A stretch of DNA of 27,381 nucleotides from Hemicentrotus pulcherrimus (Eukaryota > Echinodermata > Echinoidea > Camarodonta > Strongylocentrotidae). Shown one piece after another: positions 1 to 12,000 of this stretch (the first letter of the stretch is position 1; every line of letters begins with the position of its first letter). A program made the translations under genes and the position numbers. The stretch lies in contig BEXV01000072.1 of NCBI GenBank assembly GCA_003118195.1, positions 197,162 through 224,542 on the forward strand. The letters run 5' to 3'. The notes beneath the pieces are model-generated. The model did not search any database. It saw nothing but the letters and a program-made list of their open reading frames with translations, and was not told the DNA's origin.

Positions 1-39
1 TTTTTTTTTTTTTTTGGTTCTTTTTTCTTCTTTTTTCTT

Positions 40-118
40 TAAAGGTCAAAATCGGGGGTGCGGCCTATACGGGGGTGCGGCGTTATCGCCGGCAAATACG
101 GTATTTGGTAAATTATCA
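40..118 (+). mobile_element. partial end of the TA-flanked transposon family
   Basis: taaaggtcaaaatcggggg followed by tgcggcctatacg and tacggtattt resembles the right end of the intron 10 elements (aaaggtcatagtcggggg, then gcggttaatacacg and ttacggtac). It is diverged and cut by the window edge, next to a T-rich stretch as in those copies. Confidence 0.4.
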
Positions 119-327
119 TATCGATCCGGCCTGGATAGATATCGTAAATGCACTTCAACATTAAACATTTGGGCATATATTTCTGTGTTTTGGGGGAATT
201 TAGGTTGAATTATTGACATCTAAACCTCTGAAGGCAATACTTAAACAATATTTGAATGGATATTTTGCACCCAAAACCCTATATTTTCAACACTTGTAGA
301 TATATTTCTGTTAAAGCTAAAATATAC

Positions 328-561
328 CTCTTTCTTTAAGGCAGCATCTGTCCTTTCAGACTGGCTAGATCTTCTTTCCCTTGTTGGCTTCTGGAGTTCA
401 CCTGCATGTTCCTGGGTTGGTTTAGGGACAACATCCTGAGCCTGTGTGGCATTTGGTGTCGTGGGTATTCCTGCATTACCTTTATCCTTAGACTGGGAAG
501 GTGTGGACACCGACCGTCTGGATGCCAAGTTGATACTTGGCTTTATCTTTGATCTTCTCAT
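328..561 (-). CDS. probable first coding exon of a BDP1-like TFIIIB subunit
   Basis: Seen: an open frame from ATG at 561 runs 78 codons to a consensus-like donor (AAAGAG|GTATAT, donor GT at 327-326, phase 0). The start MRRSKIKPSINLASRR is basic and is followed by a low-complexity Ser/Thr/Pro/Gln-rich stretch. Known: animal BDP1 (TFIIIB B-double-prime, needed for RNA polymerase III initiation) begins with a similar short basic motif (RR-x-R/K-I/L-x-KP/RPN) and then a disordered region, with its SANT domain encoded much later. Inference: this is exon 1 of a BDP1 orthologue whose remaining exons lie beyond the left edge. The open frame continues past the donor to 241, but that tail looks intronic (AT-rich, no conserved character). 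The motif match is short, so another nuclear protein with a basic N-terminus is possible. Confidence 0.45.
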
Positions 562-1224
562 GTTGTGCTACATTTATCTGTGACAAGCCAATAAAGAGAA
601 TATTAAATTTTTAATTACGGGGTCTACTTTAGTTTACTATACTAAGGCAACCCTCAAAATATACCTTATTAAGAATCTTGATTGGGTCGATTTACATGAA
701 GTCAAAGATTAAGTTCCACTGTACACGTAGAACTTAAGCTTACATTTAGCACATACGCATAACGTTCATCCGATCTCAGCGAATTGTAGCCTCATTTTCC
801 TAAATTGGCGCAGACAAGGGCTATACATGTAGCTGGCTGCCACCCGCTCAATGTAATAAGATATTGGTGCGAGAAGAAGGCTTGCGATTTTCCGTTTGAT
901 CCTATACCAAATCATATTTCAGTCAAACCCTCTATTTGTTACGATTTTTTCAGCATCCTTAAAAGGCTAAGTAGAGGTCTATTTCACTTAAGTTTAAGTC
1001 TTACGTAACTTTTTTTTAAGTTTGACAAATTCTCATTTTGGAAATTTATTGTGATTTTTCTATTTTTATATATTTGCAATGCCGTGTGTGTTAGTTATGT
1101 GTGAACTGTGAAGTGCGTCATCTATTTAAAGCTACATGTCAATGTCTATTATTGTCAATGTACTTGTTATGTAGACTAATATCACATATTCTATTGGCAT
1201 TGCCATTGAACTTAAGGTAAGTTG
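562..1224 (-). promoter_or_regulatory. presumed upstream region of the BDP1-like gene
   Basis: It lies directly upstream of the exon at 328-561. No TATA box, CpG cluster or clear upstream exon is visible, so this is inferred from position only. Confidence 0.2.
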
Positions 1225-1385
1225 AGCTAAAGTTAAGTAGGCCCCCTCTCACTTAAATTCGAAGCCACTTGAGCGGATCAGCCATCTAGATTCTAAACTA
1301 AAGTGTTTTTATTTACTAATGTAAAGCGCTTTGAGCATGTGTATGTAAAGGCGCTATATATGTATGTATGTAATGTGCAAAGGTC
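1225..1385 (+). mobile_element. SINE/LINE 3' tail
   Basis: 'gtaaagcgctttgagcatgt' followed by 'aaaggcgctatatatgtatg' and a TATG repeat is the widespread 3' end of RTE/L2-type LINEs and their SINEs in marine animals. The 5' limit is uncertain. Confidence 0.5.
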
Positions 1386-1389
1386 TACG

Positions 1390-4300
1390 TAGTACATGCT
1401 GTCAAAATTTAAACACTCCCGAAATTGAATCACACTGAGTCACCGGTCACTCAGCTCAGCCTCAGGGTCAGTCACAGTTTCTTGCTAAAACTAAGTTAAA
1501 GCGATGCCAATTGTCATGTGCAGAGTGCAATATTCCCTGGACATCTGATGCATTCTACGTATAAAATGTCTTCTTTTGTTTACATTCTCAATTCAAGTTT
1601 CGATAGTCCCATCCAAAATATTTACCGTAATCCCACTGGTTCAATTTCATGTTTAAGTTAGGCGAATCCGAGTCCGATTTTCATCTCTTTCACAACTGAA
1701 CACGGGTTCTCAATTTTCTCATGCCTTTTTCCCATTTTTTTGCTACGTTACAACGTTACAACGTTACAAATAAAAGCAACGATAATCACACATCAAAATA
1801 AAAAGCTTATGATTGACTTATTAAAATCTATCTCACGAATTTCTCATCTAAACTTACCATCTGTCGTTATTTGCTCCGCATTTGACACTTCTCTCGCTGG
1901 AAGGTCGGTCGCATAATGCATACATACCGGTATGGTATACGGCGCGGTATCAATGCATGTAAATACTGCATCTCAATCTCGCGCAATGTATTGCAATCCA
2001 ATAGTAAAAAGTTGAGTTTTGATGCAGAGGGCGCTACACAATTTTGTTTTTGTTTTGGTGAGATATCAAACTGAGTCTCAAATTTGAAAGAACATACAAT
2101 TTGAATGACTAAATCATCTTTGTTTGATGAAAATTGCTTCAGAGACGGTTGAAATATCAATAATTACAACCATTTTTAATATTGTTAGGGCCCTTACAAA
2201 TATTCAATAATTTTGAACCAGCTGTTGAAAACACAAGATAGTAACATATATTTCCAGCCAATGTGTTGGCTTCTTTTGTTTTGTTCGTGTTGTATATCAT
2301 ACGCACAACCAGCCGGCCCATATGTTGTTATTATTAATTAGTTAATTAATCGGGAGCGCCAGGAGTGTCAAGTCTGACAGACATGAGCACTATACAACAA
2401 CTCACTATTATTAATGAACGGTCACTGTATTTTTTTATCAAGTGGAGCTGAATTGGTATGATAATATTTAATCTAAATTTCCCACATTTTGGGGTCTAAA
2501 ATTACCTCATAGCAGTTTCAGGGCACAATGAATGTCATAAATAAGAAGAAGAGCAATAACCATATGCACTTTGAAGACATTTGCGGTCTTAAACAAGAAC
2601 CAACTATCCCTTTAAGTTCTCTAAAGAAAAATTTCACATGTAAGAAACGCAAGTTCATTTTTGGAAAGGAATTGATGCACTGGATCATAATTATAGTCTG
2701 GGGGAAAGAAATAGGCAGTACTCGCCCAATAAGTTGGGAGCTAGGTCTATGGCCAGTGGGAGAGTGTGGGTCAGGAAATGGGGGGGGGGGGGGGNTTAGA
2801 AAGGGAGAGCTTGTTGAAGGGGGTTATGTTCCCCTTGCCTTCTCTTTCCCTTTTCTATCTTTGTATCGTACACCTGTGATTACCGGTAAGCAAATGCAGT
2901 AGCATTTATAGCTTTAAAAGCAGTTTGAATTTATATTTCTAGTAATGATTTGTGAGATCAGTAATTTCAGTCTCAGGCTCTTCTTCATCTCTTCTGTATA
3001 CCCTTTTTCCCTCTTTCAATACAACTTTAAATAAAAACTGATCCGTAAATTTATATTTTCTTACAATCTCTTCTCCTCTATTCGGCCTTGAATGTATTTT
3101 GGTATGTTTGCTCTCTCAAATGCAATACATCAAAATCACACACCATGCAACATTCAACAAGTTACATAAGCAAATTGCAATGTGTAATTTCTTCTTTTCT
3201 TTTAATGAGTGAAAGTTATATTATTTCAATGGATAATATATTCTATTCAATTGCACATCAGTGATGCAAGATTTATTCAAACATAGTATTACATTTTTCA
3301 ATTAGCGAAGAACTATCAAACTGATATATCAAGTACATTGATATAAACTTGAAACATAAAGATGAATTCTATCTTACATTGGTAACAAACAAGATACGGT
3401 AACAATCATAAATCAAGTGCACAAACGTTGACTAATTGATGAAATAATGTACATGTATCATGAATAGTTAGAATATACCGGTACCAGTAATTTTTTTTCT
3501 CAATGTAAGTGATCAGAACCCACTAATCAAAATGTAAAGAACCAAGCTCTGAGCAACACTTACTACTCTACCAGAGCTCCTCTAACCTTCTCAGGGCTCT
3601 TTTACCTTTGAAGTGGTGTAAATTGTAACAACTTTACTAACAAAGCCTTCAAATTGTACCCCAAGATTTTCTCAGATTTTGTGACACATCCATCACTTTG
3701 TACCAAAGTCAATCCCTCAAAATCATGTCAATTTCTTTCTCATCTTATTCTCCTTTAGTATTGCATTGATTTATGTTGAACTTGAAGATAAGAAATAATA
3801 ACAACTGTACAGAAAGAAAAAACATACATGTAAATGATTCAGTATATGCCATTTTGAACACTGTCACATTTAACTTTGGTATGCTAACTACTTTTCAACA
3901 ATCAAATAGCTTTCAACATTTGTTTATTAACTTTCATTCTCTAAATTGAATGTTTGAAATGTTTCTTTATAAAAATGAGTTTATCTATGAAATACATGGC
4001 ATTTAGGAAAAGGAAAAGTATGATTTGGGACATCTTCAACAACAGCAAAAGCACAACCTAGCTTTGCATGTGTATAACATAAACTCACATTCATTGGAGG
4101 CTAGAAATTGATTTGTCTTACATTTGTAAAAACTGACTAAGATATTTAATTTATTTGATCAATTTACAAAGGAATTATATAACATCAGAACAATGTTTGT
4201 TATTTAAACACATCTTTAACAGCTGTAAACAGCATCAAAGTTGTAGATATCATAATATTTACACATGTATGTGTGTAACATTTAACCAAATTCCATACAC

Positions 4301-4560
4301 ACTTAAATGTTTTTAAACGTGGAGAATTATGACTCTTTTTTTCATTTTTTTTTTTTTGCTCCTTAGATGAACATGACTTTTTGTACTCACATCGATGAAC
4401 ATCCCTGAAAATTACCCCCTTTTTTATATAAAATGTCTAACTCTCATGCAAAAACTTACACAAAGTTAATATGAAGTGTTACTAATATGCCTAACAATAT
4501 GTATGCTTTGATACAAACCAAAGCTAAGTAGAACTTTTGTGAATAGCCACAGGTAAGCAA
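1390..4560. other. intergenic, AT-rich
   Basis: I find no convincing gene here. The open frame at 2528-2902 crosses a poly-G run with an N (2780-2795) and lacks any domain. The 3' UTR of the LRR gene may reach into this stretch, but I cannot place its poly(A) site. Confidence 0.5.
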
Positions 4561-4564
4561 TAAA

Positions 4565-4710
4565 ATATGGTGGAACCTTGTAATAACAAACTCTGTAGGA
4601 CCCTTGTTATAGTGAATCCTTCATCTGGACTCAATTTAAAGGAATGGGACTGGACAACTTACCTGGTTATTTCAATGAGAGTTTGTTATAACATTGTTAC
4701 CGGTATTTAT
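4565..4710. mobile_element. miniature inverted-repeat element
   Basis: The left end tatggtggaaccttgtaata..acaaactct and right end agagtttgttataacatt..gttaccggta are imperfect inverted repeats of about 27 bp. It is a non-coding element of about 145 bp, similar in style to 'gttataac' MITEs common in marine invertebrates. Confidence 0.55.
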
Positions 4711-4924
4711 GATTAGGTTTCCCTGTACAGTCAAACTTAAATGATGTTAATCTTCCAAAATGGCATCTCCATCTGATTAGCAGACTGGAGTACAGCATCC
4801 AGCAGTGACCACATATAGCCACTGAATAGAAGGAATCAAGTTGGAAGGCACTGGTTGGAGTCGATGTAACAACATTATTACAATGGCCATGTTACAACCT
4901 TATATCTCAGCCACATCCCAACAC

Positions 4925-4998
4925 TGATTCCAGATCGACTCCATAACGAATCCAGATCAACTCCAGATCGACTCCAGATCGACTAAAGACCGACTCTA
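4925..4998. repeat. 11-bp minisatellite
   Basis: About six imperfect units of 'atcgactccag'. Confidence 0.7.
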
Positions 4999-5206
4999 AA
5001 ATGATTTTTATCTACTGGGGAAGGTGTAAATTATTAATTGATTTGTGGTCAGTCCACTATCGGTCTCATTGGAAGGACTAGGCATCAAATTAAGGGGAGA
5101 GCTTCATACCCGGGATATGAAGTAAGATGTAGGATAGATTAGGATCGTATATTTTTACATAATGCGCATATGAATAATGTGTAATGAAAAAGATCAAAAT
5201 GTTTTC

Positions 5207-5265
5207 AAATGGAATATGGTGGAACATAGTCATAACACAACTCTTATCATAACGTATAATAAGGA
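5207..5265 (+). mobile_element. degenerate end of the 4565-4710 element family
   Basis: tatggtggaacatagtcata..acacaactct resembles the left end at 4566 (tatggtggaaccttgtaata..acaaactct). It looks like a solo or decayed copy. Confidence 0.35.
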
Positions 5266-5439
5266 CTTACCATTAGAAACTGACATAATACATCGATCGA
5301 CCTTACTCCCAAACCTACAAGTTTTGGGACAAATATCAATGCTGTGTATGATTTATGTTATAATGAAATACTCCTCATTAAGGATGATTGCATGTCTTGG
5401 TTTCCGGAGTATCAGAGATAGCGGGTCCTAGTCTTAACT

Positions 5440-5955
5440 CTGGTCTTACATGACAGTGTAATTTCAGTTCCTGTTGTTAGTTACGGTACAACAACCCAGG
5501 ATATTGGTTGTGGTTTCAACTCTGGTCTAGTGTTCTAAGGTGATCTTAGTTCCTGATCTAAGTTCTAGTCTAAGACTCTGGGGTTCCTAAGATGGCAAGC
5601 CCTAGTTTCAGCTCGGATCTAGTATGCTGGCCTGGGTTGTATCAGTTCCCGGTCTTAGTTCTGGTCTAAGACTCAGGGGTTCCCAAGATGGTGAGTCCTG
5701 GTTTTAGCTCTGATCCTGTATGCAAGGGTTGTATCAGTTCCTGGTCTTAGTTCTGGTCTAAGACCCTGGGGTTCCCAAGATGGTGAGTCCTGGTTTTAGC
5801 TCTGATCCTGTATGCAAGGGTTGTATCAGTTCCTGGTCTTAGTTCTGGTCTAAGACCCTGGGGTTCCCAAGATGGTGAGTCCTGGTTTTAGCTCTGATCC
5901 TGTATGCAAGGGTTGTATCAGTTCCTGGTCTTAGTTCTGGTCTAAGACCCTGGGG
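5440..5955. repeat. 92-bp tandem array
   Basis: The phrase gttcccaagatggtgag recurs at 5679, 5771 and 5863, with a diverged unit at 5583 (96 bp spacing) and the broken last unit at 5955. The three central units are nearly identical and older degenerate units extend to about 5440. On the transcript strand the array starts within exon 21 and forms the beginning of the 3' UTR. Confidence 0.9.
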
Positions 5956-6085
5956 TGTCTGAGATTGTTGATACGGATGACCTTCAAGCTAGGGCACTTG
6001 GTGAGATTCTGGGCACAGTCAACTGACACACATGTATAATCCAGGTTAAGGAGAGTGAGATATGGCAAAGACAGCACTGCGATAC
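5931..6085 (-). CDS. exon 21, last LRRs and C-terminus
   Basis: 155 nt, acceptor CAAATGCAG|GTA, stop TAA at 5933-5931. It encodes LPYLTLLNLDYTCVSVDCAQ and LKVIRINNL, then the tail RHPRVLDQN. The last eight or so codons and the stop lie in the first unit of a 92-bp tandem array that continues downstream. Confidence 0.8.
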
Positions 6086-9000
6086 CTGCATTTGAATGAG
6101 AGATACAACACATTGAAACATAATGTCAGATTTTTAGTCCATAATTGTTTACATCCACAAGTTATTAAATTTGCTTGTTTTTAACATTTTTGTTTTATCT
6201 ACTACCGGTAATTAAATATCACAGAAGATACATGATACTTTTGTTGAAATGATAAAGTAGGGGAAAAAAATGATTAGTGACGCCAATTTGATGAAGAAAC
6301 GTTGATTCATTTCCCCCTTAAAACTGCAGTAGGGATAGGAATATTGCTTACCTCTTTCTGAAATGTCTGTTCTACTCAGATTGAGTCGAGATATGTGAGG
6401 ACAGGAGTTGATCACATTAGATAAAAGAAATCGGTCTGTTATCCTGCGGACAAAAATATGACAGCATGAAAATAATGAATCTACTTCAAATCAATATGCA
6501 ATGGCGAGTAAGAACATCAGTTGTTTTTTTTACTACACTTGCCAATTTTTAGGTAAGTAATCCTTTTCAGCCACAATATAGATTACTAAACATTGAGGCC
6601 AATTCCATATGGACCCTTTCCACAGAAACCACCCTCAAAAATACAAAACATATAAAATAAAGATAAAAAGCTTGCAGAGTCATAAATTTCAATAAAATGT
6701 ATTGATGTGTAAGACTTACTTAGTTTCTGCCATGCTCAGAACTTGCAGCTTACTCAGCTGGCCGATGACCTTTGCCCCTTCGTCGTCCACTAAAGTACGA
6801 TCTAAGTGAAGTTCAAGCAACTCTGTCAAACCTTGATAATCAAAAGTAAAGGAAACACATCATACTAGCATGAGATGGTTTACAAGTAGATTACAAATTA
6901 ATTACTTCCATTAGTGATGGATGAGTGACACAACATTTCATTCAGCAAAATTTGTTCAGCACCTCATTTCAGCAAATGCATGGTTAGAGTTAGAGTGAAG
7001 TCTGGTTTTAATTTAAATTTAAGGTTAGGGTTAGGGTTGAGGTTATTGCTTGGTGACTCCAAGGTTGATATTAGGACTTCTGTATATGGAAGGGATTTAA
7101 TAAATACATATTTCACATTGTTTACAACTAGCCACTACCCCAGTCTTTCCTAGGTGAATCATGGAAGGCATATTCAGTATTTTTCCAGTCTCATCAACGC
7201 CTTTAATTAGGCAACTAGATATTGGTGTTCTACTAATTCCCCAATCGGATTGGATTGGACAGTTGTTAACATTCAGGTATGAATAGAATATAAATGTCAG
7301 CAGCCAGAGGACAATTTTAAACTTTGCCAATTCATAGAGAGAGGATCAACTCTCTTGTGATGGCATGAGCAGATTTTTTGTATTCACCATTTTTAAGTAC
7401 TGCATGTCAAAGGTGGTTGACACTATGTTAACAGAACAGAGACAACAAAAATAGAAGTCAATTATAAAGGGGCTGGGCCTACAACAAAGCACTGAATTGT
7501 AGAATATCTTCACTGTTATATGAACTTACCACTCAAGTACTGCATGCCTGCACTGGTCACCTTGGTGTTTGTGATAGAAAGTTTGTGAAGGCTGTTGAGG
7601 AAAAATTGAGATGGCCATCAAAAGGCATGAAGCAAACCTCTCATACCATGATCTTCTATCTCTCTCCCCCTTCTCCTGCCCTATCTCTCCTCACCTCTCT
7701 CTCTCTCTCTCTTCTCTCCTCTCCTCTCCTCTCCTATCCTATCCTCTCCTCTCCTCTCCTCTCCTCTCCTCTCCTCTCTCTCCCTCTCCTCCCTTTATCT
7801 TGCTCTCCTCCTCTCTCTCTCTCTCTCCTCCCTCTCTCTTGCTCTCTTCCTCTCTCTCTCTCTCCTCCCCTCTCTCTCGCTCTCCTCCCCTCTCTCTCTC
7901 TCTCACCCTTACATAAACCCCATCTAAATCTACTTCTATTCCCTAAATTTCTTAGAGATGAATTAATGTGACTTTGACTAATACAGTGCCCTGACTGAAG
8001 TTTCAATACAGAGATGTTTCTCCCTGCATATAATAGTTCAGGTTGACATCCCTTGGATGCATATAGTAAAGCATCTTTGGGCAAACCTTCTGTGTTGGTA
8101 ATTGATCTAGATTCAGTTCTCAATTCCATCAGACAATTCAAGTACACTTGTTTGCATTTAAAATATGCGCAGCAATAAATGGCACTCCGGCACATTATAA
8201 TGTATAAAGAAAAAAAAATATACATTTTGTTTATTCAAAGAGCAAATCTTCTGCTGAGAGCCACAAGTGCATCAACTCCAATCATTTTACACAGAGTTAA
8301 CACTTGGTAGTTCTCAACAGAAGATGGTATTATGGGTATCATGTGGAAAGATTTCTACCTGGTCATATCAGCAAGATGGTGTATCCCTGCATCGGTGATA
8401 TTGCTGTAGTCAGTCAGGTCTATTGAACACAGCGACATCCCTGCAAGAAGAAGACAGAACAATAGACTTCATTTAAAAAGCAAATGGTGAACAAAAATTG
8501 AAGCAGGGTATGTGAAAAGCATGGTGGAGAGCAAGGATTCTGACAAAGCGACCAATTACTCTTCTCAAATTATATGGAGTCATGACATTGATAACAAACA
8601 ATAATGAAATTTAATTTGATTTTTTTTTCTTGAAAGGGTTTCAAAAAACTGCTGGTAAATCTAGAGAGTAACTGACATACCCATGCTAAAAGTAAGAGAT
8701 TTTTTGTTTGTTAAAAGAAATGCTTGTCTTATACGTACATTTTTCTTTTAAAACATTATTAAAGCTAACAAAAAACATTTTAAAAAGTAAGCAATGAGCA
8801 ATTTCATTTTAATTCTGTCCAGATCGTGCCAATGATGAAACAACATGTAGCTTCATGAAATTACAAGTCATCATCTCAATGGAGCTTACCTGCAATACAC
8901 TTTAGACCATTATCTGTTGTTGTGTGTCTGTCAGGCAAAGACAACTGCATTAAATGTAACCCTAAAAAGAATGAAAGAAAAAGACAAATACATTTACATA

Positions 9001-12000
9001 ACAATTGGTTTCATACTTATTTGCACTACCAATATAAAAAATGCAAAATAACTTGCAGACGCACTTCTGAATTGATAGATAAAGAGTTACCAGTGATTAT
9101 CATATAAGATTAATATTTGAGTTTTAACTTTTCATTTCATTGTTAAATATTGTGGGTGCAATGTTCACAATGTATTGACCCGTTTCCTCTTCAGGAAGAA
9201 ATGAACAGCTATTTTGAGGTGAAACTCATAGTAGAGCATCTAAATCCTTAAGCAAAACTGTTGCCTATTGCACAAAAGGAATTGGTATTCAACCCCTCCC
9301 CCCTTAAACAAAATAAAGGAGAGGGATAGAAGGAAGGGTTCTGTTTTTACCTTGAAGACAGGTTAGAGCTTCATCACCAGTGATACCTTCAACATGTGAG
9401 ATATGAAGAACCTTGAGATGGGTGACCTGATGAAGCTTGAGCAAGGCATCTCTCTGGAGACGATTCCTCGACACGTTCAAGGAGACTAACTGACTCAGGT
9501 GGCCAACGTGCTCTAGAGATTTCACCTGATGGATAGGACAGGAACCAATCGGTAAGATCAAAATTGCTCATCATTAATTACTTCATTGATGTGAGGATGC
9601 CTTTACAACAACAAAGATTCAATGAATTTGTGTTGCACATGTGAGAGGAACGCCGTAAAATTCATGACCACATGTTGACATCAATAGATGTTTGTCTGTT
9701 TTCTTGAAGGCCTGTGTTTTATAACATTCACTCATATTTTACAATACTATAGTAAGACATGGAAACATGCACACAACTATTTTGGAGAGGAGGATTTTCT
9801 GGATGAAAAAAAATGCTTTATCAAAATCTCTTCTTTTACTGGACACCTCATACTGATTTTTGTGTGTGTGGTTAAATCTAGTTTATATCTAGAGTTTCGT
9901 GCTAGAGCACCCCCAGAAGGGATAGAGCAAAGTTCATCAATTGAGCAAAAAGAATTTACATTTTCGGTTTAATAAAATTTGGAGTCAACTCTCAAAGATT
10001 ATCATTATTATTATTATTATCATTATTATTAACATACCTGTGTCTGCTCAAGACCTAGGTTCTTCAGCTTTGATAACCCTGTAATAACACAAATATAAAG
10101 GTAAATTACAAATTAAACCTGAAGAAGCAGCGTATAGGTCATACACTAGAAAAGTGACCTTATGAGTTCCAAAATAATGCACATGTGTACTTTTAACACC
10201 AGCTTATGAATGCAATGGTAAAATTTGATTTACTTCAATTGAACAAACATTGTGTGAATTGCATGCAAAAATTACTGACTACATTCACAACAGAATTTTA
10301 TAATCCATCCTTTTCATTAGACACTGCTACTACGGACATCTTCCATTCAGACATTATAAAGAACAAGAAAGCTCAAGATTATTTTGAATCTTTACCCACA
10401 ACTCCATGTTTTCTTTAAAACCTTGTGATGACTGCCAGCAAATACATCATGTCAAAGCTAATCTACAATATAACTTCAAGGTTGAAGTGACTTAGAGATG
10501 CCTACTTGCTAAGAAAAGTACTGCCATGTCTGTCACATTGGTCCTATTGAGACTCAGATTTGTAAGGTTGGGTGGAGGGACAGCTACAAAGGTTTCTAAT
10601 CCGGCATCCGTCACGCCGGTCCCTTCAAGCAGTAATGTTGTTAAACTTGAAAATTCTGAGAAAGAAAAGGCCCAAGAAAAAAAAACAATGATTACGTAAT
10701 AAATTTGATATAGAGGATTATCATCACTGAATATCGTAAATACACTGTTAAGGCTTGTTTAGATATGGCGTAGCAAACTGCCACAAAAAAAGCTACCACG
10801 TTTTTTAAAACGTGTAAATTAATTGCAACTGGGTGCAACAAACAATTCCACTTGACGTCATCATAAAAGAACCACCACGGTTTTGCTGTGTCATATATGA
10901 ACCAGCCTTTCTTTCTTAATTCTCTTCTAGCAAACGTCTATTCAATTGATATGAATTAAAAGTACTATCTTGGTCTAAGTTGAAGGAATACAATGAGAAA
11001 ACCTACCTTGTACAGTTTGGAAGACCTTGTCAGTGAGACTCTTGTTGTTGCTCAGGTTAAGATGTTGTAGTTTCTTCAGACCTACAATGTGACATGACAG
11101 ACATTGAAGAATGTAAAATCATTGAGCATAAGGAAATTCTTCACCGTTGATAAGTCCGAGCTATGTCCATGATTTTAAATCGAGGCCAATTGCGTAGTCT
11201 TTAATGATAAAAATTGGAAAAACTGATCTGATTGATTCCTTTATTCTCCCAACTATATATTACAATTTAATTACATTTTAGGTGAATTTAAATCATCATA
11301 AAGCAATGAATTGGCTCTATGTACCATTTCAGACATTTAAGTGTTGAAAGATTTTTTAAAGCCTGTCTTACGTCTTATTTTCAAGGAAATACGGTTGGGA
11401 AAATTCAAAAATGGTTGGGAGAATTTACTGTCAAACACTGTTAGGGGGTGTTGCAAGGTGATGCCTTCAAAGAAAACCATAAATATCTTTGTGGTTTGAG
11501 CGTTTTTCTGGATTTTTTGAATGTCAGAGGGTAAGTACAGTAGAAGGAATATAATAAGTAACATTTCATACAAAAATTATATCAACGTTCAACAATTTTA
11601 CTGAGTCACTTTAAAGTGCCTCTGTTCATAAAGCAAGGAGGACACTGTGATATGCATAATAGATCTTAAGACAATGGATATTCACAGGCATATCAAAATA
11701 CAAACACTATGGCCAATATTCTCAAAAGTTACTTAACTATAGTTAATTTCAGTTTTACTGTTTGGCCTTCCACAAACAAGTGGACTATTCATGCCCATTT
11801 GAGCATAGTCCACTGTGATCAATACGAGCCAATACCTCCACCCTGAAACACCTACTTGTAATCTGAAGCAGACCCTGATCTGTGATGAGCGGACATGACG
11901 CTAGATTGAGAGACGAGAGATGGATATGAGGGCGCACCGTCTGAAGAAGCTCGTTGGTTGTGTACTTGTAGCAGTCCAGGGCAAGACGTTGCAAGTGGCT

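Noticed and set aside
2528..2902. A 124-codon plus-strand protein
   Set aside because: It crosses a poly-G run with an N of unknown length and shows no domain or codon signal.
7023..7038. Interstitial telomere
   Set aside because: Only two to three TTAGGG-like units within diverse GTTA-rich text.
7585..8225. Three long frames through the CT/GA tract (two plus, one minus)
   Set aside because: They are pure low-complexity Ser/Leu/Pro or Arg/Glu/Gly text with no start context; composition alone keeps the frames open.
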